A stretch of DNA of 64,000 nucleotides from Solirubrobacterales bacterium. GTDB lineage: Bacteria; Actinomycetota; Thermoleophilia; Solirubrobacterales; Solirubrobacteraceae. The notes below the pieces were generated by a model, which saw nothing but the letters and a program-made list of their open reading frames with translations, had not been told where the DNA came from and searched no databases. Each line of letters begins with the position of its first letter. Position 1 is the stretch's first letter. Below, one piece after another: positions 18,707 to 28,315 of this stretch. The position numbers and the translations under genes are program-made. The stretch is from the NCBI GenBank assembly GCA_019240305.1, contig JAFAYP010000573.1, forward strand, positions 1 through 64,000, written 5' to 3'.

Positions 18707-19300
18707 CTACGCGCTGCCGATCGCTACCCCGATCGCGAGAACGATCGCGCCACCCAGCGTCACCACGATCAACGATGAGCGCAGGGACACCTTGAGGAAT
18801 CGATAGCGCACCCACGCGATCACAAACAGTTCGATCGCGACGACGATCCCGGCCACGATGAGCGCGTGGTTGACGTTGCTGATCACGAACGGGAGCGAGT
18901 GGAACACGCCCCCCAGCGCAGTCGCGCCGCCCGTGATCGCACCGCGGACCACCGCCGAGCCACGGCCGGTTTGCTCACCAGTGTCAGACAGCGCTTCAGA
19001 GATGCCCATGCTCACCCCGGCGCCCAGCGCCGTGGCGAGACCGACCAGTAGAGCCGTCTTCGAGTTGCTCGAGATCGCGGCGGCGAAGATCGGCGCGAGC
19101 GTCGAGACGGTGCCGTCGATCAGACCGACGAGCGAAGGCTGCACGACCTGCAGCACGAACTCCTCTTCTTCGTTGCAGCCGCACAGGCGCGAGAGAAACC
19201 CCCTGAGGCCCGGATGGGCCTGGAGGCCTCGCGTATCGATCGTCGCTTCGGGTTCTTCACGCATATGATGTCCCCTATCAGAGGGCGAGGTGGCGGCCAA
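18707..19300 (-). CDS. VIT1/CCC1-like iron/manganese transporter family protein
   Basis: SLVGLIDGTVSTLAPIFAAAI... AGVSMGISEALSDTG. Confidence 0.8.
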   Translation of the reverse strand: MAATSPSDRGHHMREEPEATIDTRGLQAHPGLRGFLSRLCGCNEEEEFVLQVVQPSLVGLIDGTVSTLAPIFAAAISSNSKTALLVGLATALGAGVSMGISEALSDTGEQTGRGSAVVRGAITGGATALGGVFHSLPFVISNVNHALIVAGIVVAIELFVIAWVRYRFLKVSLRSSLIVVTLGGAIVLAIGVAIGSA

Positions 19301-19336
19301 CTCTTATTTAGCGTCTGTTATAGCAACTCTGTAAGA

Positions 19337-19350
19337 TTAGGCTTCCCTAA
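19337..19350. promoter_or_regulatory. Iron-box-like palindrome TTAGG-cttc-CCTAA
   Basis: Direct reading in the divergent region between VIT1-like and Fur-like genes. Confidence 0.45.
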
Positions 19351-19361
19351 CCCCACCGCCC

Positions 19362-19793
19362 ATGCCCTCCACGTCCACCGACGACCTCGTCGCACTGCTG
19401 CACTCGCGCGGCCAGCGCGTCACCTCCCAACGGCTGATGATCCTGCGGGCGCTACGGCGTCACGTCTGTCACCTCACCGCTTCGCAGATCTACAACGCCG
19501 TGCGAGAAGAGCTGCCCGGCACCTCCGCGCCGACGATCTACGCCACCCTTGAGCTGCTCGTCGAACTCGGCCTCATTCGTCGGCTCGATGTCGGGCTCGG
19601 CGTCGCGCGCTACGACGCTCGGACCGATCCCCACCAACATATGGTCTGCCGCTGCTGTGGGACGGTCGAGGATCTGGAAGGCGAGGTCGACCTCAGCGTC
19701 CCGGTAGGACTCGCCCGCTCCGCGGGCTTTCAGCCCGATCGCGCGGAGCTCGTCCTCACCGGTCTTTGCGTCCGCTGCGCGCGCCCGCAATAG
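19362..19793 (+). CDS. Fur family transcriptional regulator
   Basis: RGQRVTSQRLMILRALRRH.CHLTASQIYNAVREELPGTSAPTIYATLELLVELGLIRRLD; PHQHMVCRCCGTVEDL and C-terminal CVRC. Confidence 0.92.
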   Translation: MPSTSTDDLVALLHSRGQRVTSQRLMILRALRRHVCHLTASQIYNAVREELPGTSAPTIYATLELLVELGLIRRLDVGLGVARYDARTDPHQHMVCRCCGTVEDLEGEVDLSVPVGLARSAGFQPDRAELVLTGLCVRCARPQ

Positions 19794-19894
19794 CCGCCCA
19801 AATCAGGAGGCTGCGCGTCACGTGCTGCGGGCGGTACCTGGCTCAGGGGCGCCGGAGCCCCTGCCGTCGCGTGGGCTCCGGCCTCGGGGTGCTG

Positions 19895-20104
19895 TCAGGC
19901 CCGGCGCGAGCGGACCAGCGCGGTGATGCCGAGGGCTGCCGCGATGACCAGCCCGACGATGAAAGTGTCAAAGAAGACGTTGCTCACGGTCCCCGGGTGG
20001 CTGGCGCTCTTGGCGGTAAGGTTGGCGACCAGGAATAGGCCGATCTCCACGAGCAGGTAGGCGATCCAGGTGTTCCGGCTGAAACGGGTCAGGTTGAGCG
20101 ACAT
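19895..20104 (-). CDS. Small membrane protein (hypothetical)
   Basis: C-terminal part of the 159-aa ORF: MSLNLTRFSRNTWIAYLLVEIGLFLVANLTAKSASHPGTVSNVFFDTFIVGLVIAAALGITALVRSRRA. Confidence 0.5.
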   Translation of the reverse strand: MSLNLTRFSRNTWIAYLLVEIGLFLVANLTAKSASHPGTVSNVFFDTFIVGLVIAAALGITALVRSRRA

Positions 20105-20265
20105 GTGAATACCCCCGTTGGAGTGGTTGATCAGGTGGCTGTAACGGTCCCAGCCCCGGGGCCGCGCGTCGTCGGCGGTGCGAGCGATTTCGCGTGGACT
20201 CCAGGACGATTTCCGATCGTCCGCGCGGATGATGCGTCGCTCGCCTGCGGCGCTAGCTTGCCCTC

Positions 20266-22604
20266 GTGGGCAAGGTGGACGAGCTGATCTGTCGGATCGA
20301 TCTCGTGTGGGTCGACCGTGCCGTTGCGGTGCTGTTGACCGCGGGCGCGATCGCTGACGCCAATTCGCAGCCACATCGCTCGGTTGGACCGGTTGCCATC
20401 GCGGCGCTCGTCGCGCTCACCGGCAGCGTCGCGTGGCGGCGCGCCGATCCCGTGCTGAGCACGGTTGTGGGCGTCACCGGGCTGATCGTGTTCGAGCTTT
20501 CGAGCAGATACAACGGCGACGGCTCGATCGAGGTCGCGTCGTTGGCGCTCGGCTTCTACACGCTCGGCCGTCGGCCGTGGACGCTGGTCAACGTGGCGCC
20601 GCTCGCGTACCTGCTGGGCGGTACCGCGGCGGCGACGTTCGTGCCGACCGATGGGACCGTCGGCTCGATGCTCGGCGCCTGGGCGTTGATCGGGCCGCTT
20701 CCGTTCATGGCCGGCCGTGCCCTTGCGCAGCGTCGGGCGCTGGCCGACGACCTCGCCGCCAGTGCTGCGCAGCTACTCGACGAGCAGGAGCTGGACGCTC
20801 GTCGCGCTGCCGCTGAGCAGCGCAGCCGGATGGCGCGTGAGCTCCATGACGTCATTGCTCACTGCGTCAGCGTGATGGTCGTCCAGACCGCTGCCGCTCG
20901 GCGGGTGGCGGAGTCCGATGTCGCTGCGGCCCGCGAGGCGCTGGCGCTGGTCGAGCGTTCCGGCCGCGAGGCGCTGGTGGAGCTACGGCGGATCGTTGGT
21001 GTCCTGCATCGCGACTCGGACGACGTTCCGGAGGGCGCGCCCCCCGGGCTCGACCGGCTCGGAGCGCTGATCGCGCGCGCGGAGGCGGCCGGTCTGCCCG
21101 TCGAGTTGACCGTCGAGGGACGGCTCGCGGCCGTGCCGGCCGACCTCGATCTGGTTGCCTACCGGCTCGTCCAGGAGGCGCTCACGAACGCGATCAGGTA
21201 CGCCGGTCGCGCGCGGGCGCACGTGACGGTGTCGATTGGCGCCGACGAGCTCGAGCTCCGGATCACGGACACCGGAGGCGCGGCGTGCCGTCTGCCGCCG
21301 CCTCGGTCAACGGCTCCGGCCACGGTTTGACCGGCATGGCCGAGCGCGTCCAGCTGCAGGGGGGTGAGCTGCACGCCGGGCCGGGGGCCCCAGGGAGGGT
21401 TCGAAGTCAGTGCGCGGATCCCGTTTCAGCCGGCGCCCGAGACCAGGGGATCTCAAACACGCGCGGCGGCGAGCGGCGCGCAACCCGCCGTCGGACTACG
21501 CTGGCCATGGCTTGACCCGGTACTTGCCGGGGTCATGCTCGCGGTGCTCGAGTCCGCGGTGCTGGACGCCCACGACCGCCGAGGGCCGATGGCGCTGAAC
21601 CTGATCGTCGTCGCCGCGATCGCGCTGGCGACAACGTGGAGGCGGCGGTCGCCGCTGGTGTTCGTGCTGGTCGTCGGCGTGCTGGGCGCGGTGATGAACG
21701 CGTTCCTGGTCGAGTTGAAGTCCTCGCCGCTGATCGGCGCCTACCTGATCGTGGTGCCGACCTATTCGATCGCGGTTTGGGCAGAGCGGCGCCAGGCGGT
21801 CGGCGGCCTGGCGCTGTTCATCGGCGGCGCCGGTACCTCGCAACTGATCGCAGAGCGCGGCCAGCTCGGCACGTTCGCCGGCGGGGCATTCACGATCTGC
21901 GGATCGTGGGCCGCCGGGCGCGCGATCCGCTCCTACCGGCTGCTGACGGCGAGCCTCTCACAGACCAACGAGCGACTGGCGCTCGAGCGCGAGGCCCGTG
22001 CTCGGCTGGCCGTGGCCGGCGAGCGATCTCGGGTTGCACGCGAGCTGCACGCGGCGATCGCCGGCTCGGTAACGGCGATGGTCGTCCAGGCGCTCGGCGC
22101 GCTGCGGCTGCTGGAGGTCGCCAGCGACCGGGCGGACGAGGCGATGGCGCAATCGAGCAGACGGGGCGCGCAGCGATGGGTGACCTGCGGCGGATGCTCG
22201 GGGTGCTCAGGCACAGCGGCGGCGCCTTAGAGCCGCGCGCGCCACAGCCCGGGGTCGATCAGCTGTACGCGCTGATCCAAGGGGCCCGGGATGCCGGCAA
22301 GGCCGTCGAGCTGACCGTCGAGGGCGAGCCCGGGACACTCGCGGCGGGGATCGAGCTCGGGCTGTACAGGTTGCTTGAGACATCGCTTGCAAGCACCGCC
22401 AGTGCGCGGCCGGGAGTGTCGCTGCGGTTCGGGCCGGACGACATCGAGCTCGAGCTGCGGCAGGACGGCGCGGCTACGCCCGCCTGGCCGCTCCAACTGA
22501 TGAGGGAGCGGGTGTGGCTGTGCGACGGCGACGTGCTATCGAGGCCGGACGAATCGGAGTTCATCGCTCGCCTGCCGCGCGGATCGGAGCCCGCGTTCGC
22601 ATGA
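20266..22604 (+). pseudogene. Tandem NarL-type sensor histidine kinase fusion with apparent frameshifts
   Basis: First module frame 1 (ELHDVIAHCVSVMVVQTAAARRV, NAIRYAGRARAHV) shifts to frame 3 near 21270-21300, back to frame 1 near 21380-21410; second module shifts again near 22150. Confidence 0.7.
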
Positions 22605-23281
22605 CGGTCCGCATCCTGATCGCCGACGACCAGGAGCTTATCCGGACCGGCTTTCGGATGATCCTCAATGCCGAGCCCGCGCTCGAAGTCGTCGGCGAGG
22701 CGGTCGATGGCACCGAGGCCGTGGCTGCCGCCCGCGACCTGCAGCCCGACGTCGTGCTGATGGACATCCGGATGCCCGGCCTCGACGGAATCGAGGCAAC
22801 ACGGCGGATCCTCGCGGCCGGGCTTGAGCCCGCTCCCAAGGTGGTGATCCTGACTACCTTCGACCTCGACGAGTACGTCTACGACGCGCGCGGGCGCGAG
22901 CGGCTTTCTGCTCAAGGACGGCCCTGCGCAGCAGCTGGTCAGCGCGGTTGCGACGATCGGCGACGGCGACACGCTGCTCGCGCCGACGATCACGCGCCGG
23001 CTGATCGAGCAGTTCACCGCGCCGAAGCCCGACCCAGCAGCTCTCCCCGCCCTCGACGAGCTGACCCCGCGCGAGCTCGAGGTCTTCAAGCTGCTCGCGA
23101 CCGGGATGAGCAATGCCGAGATCGCCGGACGGCTCGTCGTCGGCGAGACGACCATCAAGACGCACGTCGCGCGGATCCTGATGAAGCTCGACCTTCGCGA
23201 CCGAGTGCATGCAGTCCTCGCCGCCTACGAAGGCGGAATCGTGCGGGCGGGCACGGGCTCCCCGACCAACTCGCCGGTGTA
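22601..23281 (+). pseudogene. LuxR/NarL-family response regulator with apparent frameshift
   Basis: Receiver domain MTVRILIADDQELIRTGFRM..VVLMDIRMPGLDGIEATRRI; after DLDEYVYDA the GASGFLLKDGPAQQLV and LTPRELEVFKLLATGMSNAEIAGRLVVGETTIKTHVARIL continue in another frame. Confidence 0.75.
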
Positions 23282-23405
23282 GCTGATACGGAGCGCGTCG
23301 CGTGTGTCGATGGCCATCGGTGATTCACAGTGACAGCGTCGATCCCCATCGGCGATCCCGGCGCCTGGAGCGCAGAGGCCAACGGTCCGGGGCGCGCTGC
23401 GTGGG

Positions 23406-23921
23406 ATGATGGTGGTCAGCGTCCGGCATGCCGTGGCTGACGACGCGGCGGCGATCGCCGCGGTCCATGTCCACGCCTGGCAGGTCGCCTACCGCGACCT
23501 GATGTCGGCCAAGACGCTGGATGGTCTCCCGGTCAGCCGGCGAGAGCAGTTCTGGCGCGAGGTGCTGGCCGGCAGGAAGGGCTCTGTGTTCGTCGCCGCC
23601 GGGGAGAATGGAGCAGTGCTTGGGTTTTGCGCCCTCGTCACCCCGAGCCGCGATGATGACGCCGGCGATGATCGCGTCGCGGAGATCGGGGCCATCTACG
23701 TCGATCCGGAGGTTTGGCGCCTCGGGATCGGTAGGGCGCTGATGCGAGCGGCTTTCGCTGCGCTCCAGGAGGACGACTGGCGGTGGGTGACGTTGTGGGT
23801 GCTTGCCGAGAATCGCCAGGCTCGCGACTTCTATGACCAGCTTGGTCTTGAGGCCGACGGTGCGCGAACGACGGATGAGCTGAGCGGACATACGGAGATC
23901 CGCTTGCGCGCATCGCTCTAG
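23406..23921 (+). CDS. GNAT family N-acetyltransferase
   Basis: VRHAVADDAAAIAAVHVHAWQVAYRDL... EIGAIYVDPEVWRLGIGRALMRAAFAAL. Confidence 0.92.
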   Translation: MMVVSVRHAVADDAAAIAAVHVHAWQVAYRDLMSAKTLDGLPVSRREQFWREVLAGRKGSVFVAAGENGAVLGFCALVTPSRDDDAGDDRVAEIGAIYVDPEVWRLGIGRALMRAAFAALQEDDWRWVTLWVLAENRQARDFYDQLGLEADGARTTDELSGHTEIRLRASL

Positions 23922-25234
23922 ATGCTCTCAACGCGCGCACGGAGCGCGGTGAGGAACTGCGCAGCGTACGCGCCGTCGATGGCGCGGTGATCCCAGCTGA
24001 GGCAGAAGTAGGCCATCGAGCGGATGCCGATACTCTCGTTCCCGTTCGCCTCGGCGACGACGACGGGACGACGAGTGATCGTCTCGATATCGAGGATGCC
24101 GACCTGCGGGAGGTTGATCACCGGCGTCGCGATCAGCGCGCCGAACGCGCCCGGGCTCGTGACCGTGAATGTCGCCCCGGCGTAGTCATCGGGGCCGAGC
24201 TGCTTGTCCCGAGCCGCGCGCGCGAGCTTCTTGATCGTCTTGGAGAGACCCTCGATCGAGAGATCTTGGGCGTCGCGGATCACCGGCACGACCAGGCCCT
24301 CTTCGCCCAGTGAGACCGCGATCCCGAGATGTACGTCGTCGAAGACGGTCATCATCTCCCCGTCCAGGGTGGCGTTGAGGCTGCCGAACTCCCGCAGGGT
24401 CTCAATCACCTTGCTGGCCACAACCGGCAGCGCGGTGACCCCAAGCCGCGATCGAGCGTGCTCCACGGCGCTCATATCGCACTCGACGATCGTCGTGCAG
24501 GTGGCAGCCGTGGCCAGCGAGTCGAGCATCGCACGACCGATCGACTGACGCATCCGTGATAACTGCTGCGGCTCGCCGGCCGCCGACGGCGCGGATGCCG
24601 CGACAGCGACCGGCTCGGGAGGCGGAGCCTGATCTGGATCGGGACGATCCCGCGACTCGCCGTCAAGCGGCGGCTGCGCCTCGCCGGGCTCATCCGAGCT
24701 GGCCCTCAGATGCGCCTCGACGTCTTTCTTGGTCACTCGTTCGTTGCGTCCGGTCCCCTCGATCTTGGAGAGGTCGAGATTGTGGTGGTCGGCCATACGC
24801 CTGACGACCGGCGTGACATGCGGCTCGTTACCGTCCTCGTCCGTGGGCGCGTCATTGGAACCCGTAGCGCCTTCGCTGCCGCTCTCAGCGGCCGTCTCAG
24901 CTCCGGATTCTTCGCTGCGCGAGGCCGGGGCTGCTTCATCAGCCTCGGCCGGCTCGTTGGACGCGGCGTCCTCGTCGGCCACGCCAATGCGTCCCAGTGC
25001 GGTACCGACGTCGACGGTGTCGCCGACTTCGACGAGGATCTCACGAAGAACGCCTGCGGCGGGAGCCGGACATTCAACGTCGACCTTGTCGCTTGAGATT
25101 TCGCAGACGTTCTCGTCGCGTTCGATCGGATCGCCGATCTCCTTGCACCACGTGGTCACCGTCCCTTCCGAGACGGAGGTCCCCATCGCCGGCATGACGA
25201 TGTCGATGAGTCGCTCAGTACTCGAGGAGCCCAC
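23918..25234 (-). CDS. 2-oxoacid dehydrogenase E2 (dihydrolipoyl acyltransferase)
   Basis: Lipoyl domain (ENVCEISSDKVDVECPAPAAGVL), E3-binding domain, C-terminal SWDHRAIDGAYAAQFL; start codon uncertain. Confidence 0.9.
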   Translation of the reverse strand: MGSSSTERLIDIVMPAMGTSVSEGTVTTWCKEIGDPIERDENVCEISSDKVDVECPAPAAGVLREILVEVGDTVDVGTALGRIGVADEDAASNEPAEADEAAPASRSEESGAETAAESGSEGATGSNDAPTDEDGNEPHVTPVVRRMADHHNLDLSKIEGTGRNERVTKKDVEAHLRASSDEPGEAQPPLDGESRDRPDPDQAPPPEPVAVAASAPSAAGEPQQLSRMRQSIGRAMLDSLATAATCTTIVECDMSAVEHARSRLGVTALPVVASKVIETLREFGSLNATLDGEMMTVFDDVHLGIAVSLGEEGLVVPVIRDAQDLSIEGLSKTIKKLARAARDKQLGPDDYAGATFTVTSPGAFGALIATPVINLPQVGILDIETITRRPVVVAEANGNESIGIRSMAYFCLSWDHRAIDGAYAAQFLTALRARVESI

Positions 25235-26183
25235 GCGCGGCTTCCTTGACGGCGTCGTCTCCCGGCAGGACGAACTGCTCAAGCGGCGGGCTGAAGGGGA
25301 TGGGCACGTCAGGCGCCGCCAGCCGGCGAACGGGACCGTCGAGCGTCTCAAACCCGCGGTCGGCGATCAGCGAGGCCACTTGTGCCCCCGCGGCACAGGT
25401 GTAGTTGGCCTCATCGAGGACCAAGACCTTGCCGGTTCGTGCGACGGAGGCCAGGATCGCACCTTCGTCGAGGGGCACGAGGGTGCGCAGATCGAGAATC
25501 TCGATGTCGGCGTCCAGCTCCGCGACGGCTCGTTCCGCGGTGTGCACCATGGCGCCGTAGGCGATGATCGTCAGGTCACTGCCGTGGCGGACGGTCCGCG
25601 CCGTCAGCGGCGTCGGGAAGATCTCGCCATCGTCGACATCGTCTTTGACGCGGCGGTACAGGTTCTTGTGCTCGAGGAAGATGACCGGGTTCGGGTCCCT
25701 GATAGCGGAGACGATCAGGCCCTGCGCATCCCGCACCGTCGCGGGAGCGACGACCCGCAGACCGGGTGCATGCATGAACCACGCTTCAGGGTTCTGTGAA
25801 TGAAAGGGTCCGCCGGAGAAGCCCCCGCCGGTCGGGAGGCGGAGCGTCAGCGGAACGGCGAGACCGAGCCGGTAGTGCATCTTGCCAGCGACGTTGACCA
25901 GCTGGTCAAAGCCGCAGGCCACAAAATCGCCGAACTGCATCTCGCAGACGGGGCGTAGTCCCGCGATGGCTGCGCCGACCGCGGCTCCGACGATGCCTGC
26001 CTCGGCGATCGGGGTGTCGCGGACCCGGTCGGACCCGAACTCCTCCGCGAACCCATCCGTGACCTTGAACGCGCCTCCGAGGGCACCGATGTCCTCCCCC
26101 ATCAGAAAGACGCGGTCATCTCGCTCCATTTCCTGCCGCAGGCCAGCGGAGATCGCATGCAGATACGTCCGCTCGGTGCTCAT
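25215..26183 (-). CDS. 2-oxoacid dehydrogenase E1 beta subunit
   Basis: RVFLMGEDIGALGGAFKVTDGFAEEFGSDRVRDTPIAEAGIVGAAVGAAIAGLRPVCEMQFGDF. Confidence 0.93.
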   Translation of the reverse strand: MSTERTYLHAISAGLRQEMERDDRVFLMGEDIGALGGAFKVTDGFAEEFGSDRVRDTPIAEAGIVGAAVGAAIAGLRPVCEMQFGDFVACGFDQLVNVAGKMHYRLGLAVPLTLRLPTGGGFSGGPFHSQNPEAWFMHAPGLRVVAPATVRDAQGLIVSAIRDPNPVIFLEHKNLYRRVKDDVDDGEIFPTPLTARTVRHGSDLTIIAYGAMVHTAERAVAELDADIEILDLRTLVPLDEGAILASVARTGKVLVLDEANYTCAAGAQVASLIADRGFETLDGPVRRLAAPDVPIPFSPPLEQFVLPGDDAVKEAARGLLEY

Positions 26184-27289
26184 TTGGTGACCTCTTGGGC
26201 AAACCCGCTCCAACGCGTGGGCCCTTCGCCGATCGGCTCGGCCTCGCCCTGGCAGAAAACGTCGCCGAGCGCCTCGCTGGGCTCGGGCATCGGCCCGGTC
26301 ATCGCTGCGTCCACGGCCTCGCTCACCGTTTCCGTGACCCGCGCCTGAATGGCGTCGACGTCAACACGATCGGCGCGAAGCCTCTCTGCGTAGCTGTTGA
26401 TCGGATCGCGAGCAGCCCACTTCTCAAGGACATCCTTCTCCATGTAGCCGGCGTCATCGTGAGCGCCGTGACCATGCATACGCATGGTCTGCGTCTCGAT
26501 CAGCGTTGGGCCGCCGCCTTCGACGGCCCGAGTCCGCGCCGCCGACGTCGCGGCGAAGACCGCTTCGACATCGTTGCCATCGATAGTGATCGCGTGCACC
26601 CCGTAACCAGCAGCACGGTCAACGGGATCAACCGCGAACTGGCGCGAGGTCGGGGTCGAGTAGGCAGTCTGATTGTTCTCAAAGACGAAGATGACCGGCA
26701 GTTGGTCAATACCCGCCCAGTTCATCGCCTCGTGCCAATCCCCGCGCGAGGTCGCTCCGTCGCCGAAGAACGTCAGGGCGCACCGCCGCTCGCCGCGCAT
26801 GCGAAAGGCCATCGCGAACCCCACCGCCACGACCATCATGTCGGGAAGCATCGAGATCATCCCCACGATGCCCTTGGTGCGATCCCCGAAGTGCACATTG
26901 CCCTCGCGCCCGCGGCTGATGGTGTTCGAGCGGCCCATGTAATGACGGAACAACTCGACCAGGTCCGTCCCTCGCACCAGGTGGGCGCCCAAGTCTCGGA
27001 TCAACGGAGAGGAGATGGGATCGCTGCCGTGCAGGGCCCAGGTGGCACCGACGCACACCGCCTCCTGGCCGCGCCCGTCGTAAAACGATCCTGGGACCTT
27101 GCCCTGCTTGTACAGGCGCAGGCCCTCCTCCTCCACGGCCCTCATGAGCATCATGTACTCGAGGAGCCCGGCACGGTCGGTGTCGGTGAGCGGCGATCTG
27201 TCGCTCTGCCCGGCAGCGTCGGCGTCGCGGGTTGCGGCCACGAGTTCCCCTCCGTCGTTCGTATCGGGGGCGTCCCCGACGCGAGGCAA
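26180..27289 (-). CDS. 2-oxoacid dehydrogenase E1 alpha subunit (ThDP-dependent)
   Basis: FFGDGATSRGDWHEAMNWAGIDQLPVIFVFENNQTAYST ThDP motif. Confidence 0.93.
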   Translation of the reverse strand: MPRVGDAPDTNDGGELVAATRDADAAGQSDRSPLTDTDRAGLLEYMMLMRAVEEEGLRLYKQGKVPGSFYDGRGQEAVCVGATWALHGSDPISSPLIRDLGAHLVRGTDLVELFRHYMGRSNTISRGREGNVHFGDRTKGIVGMISMLPDMMVVAVGFAMAFRMRGERRCALTFFGDGATSRGDWHEAMNWAGIDQLPVIFVFENNQTAYSTPTSRQFAVDPVDRAAGYGVHAITIDGNDVEAVFAATSAARTRAVEGGGPTLIETQTMRMHGHGAHDDAGYMEKDVLEKWAARDPINSYAERLRADRVDVDAIQARVTETVSEAVDAAMTGPMPEPSEALGDVFCQGEAEPIGEGPTRWSGFAQEVTK

Positions 27290-27459
27290 CGTTACGAAAC
27301 CTCGAACGTCACGCCACGCGACGGTCGATTAAGCTCGGCGCCGTGTGACTCGACATTTGTCGGGTTGGCGCCGCTGGCCCCGCGAGTGACAGCGCCGACC
27401 GCGGCACGAAACGGACTCCGTCGCATCATGCTGTACGTCGCGCCCACCAAACGCCGGGG

Positions 27460-28140
27460 TCAGCTCTTCTTCACGGCCTCCACGACCTCATCGAGTCCCG
27501 AGCGAGCGTCGGAGAAGAGCATCATCGTCTTCTCCTCGTCGTAGAACAGCGGGTTGTCGATCCCGGCGAAGCCAGGCGACAGCGAGCGCTTGATGAAGAC
27601 CCCGTCCTCGTCACCGCTGTCATCGCGATTGGCCGCCGAGCGGTCGGCCCGTCGACGGCGACCGAACTCGGGCGGCAGGCCGAGCAACGCCTTCAGGAAG
27701 GACTCGGCGCGTCCGGTCTCGGGCTCGTCGGGCCACCGAGCCCATCGACGAGATCGCGTCCATCGACTGAGCGGCGCCGGTGCGCGGGATCGTGGACATC
27801 GAGAAGACGGTCACCCGCTGCTCAGCGAGACGCCGCAGGCGATCCTCGGCCCCGGCGGGGTCCAGGAAGCAGATAAGCAGGGCGCCCTCGGGCAGGCGGT
27901 CGACCTCCTCGGCGGTCGGCGCCTGCACCTTGACGACGACCTGTGCGTCGGCCAGGGGATCGTCGCTGCAACGCGCGCGCCGGCAGCCGCATAGGCCTCG
28001 TCGGGATAGACGTCTCCGCCCGCTCCGGACTGCACCGTCACCTCGTGGTCGTCGGCCAGCAGCTTCTCCACCGCGTCGGGTACGAGCGCGACTCGCCGGT
28101 CGCCCGTGGCCGTCTCCTTCATGACCGCGACTCGCAGGTC
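27460..28140 (-). pseudogene. Collapsed NAD(P) transhydrogenase (pntA 5' end joined to pntB 3' end)
   Basis: PntA-like ETATGDRRVALVPDAVEKLL... / VVVKVQAPTAEEVDRLPEGALLICFLDP (different frame) and PntB-like IKRSLSPGFAGIDNPLFYDEEKTMMLFSDA (third fragment). Confidence 0.8.
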
Positions 28141-28315
28141 GCTCGCCCAGCATCCGACGTCGGAGACGCGTGGCGGTTGCGTCAGTGTGGCGGCGTGCGA
28201 CGCCGGAGCAACGGCGGTAGCAGTGCAGATGTTGCGGCACCGCCGACGATCGCCGCCGCTCGGGGTGGTGTCCAGCGGAGCTTCGGTTTAGTCAAGCCCG
28301 CCGGCGGCAGGGTCG

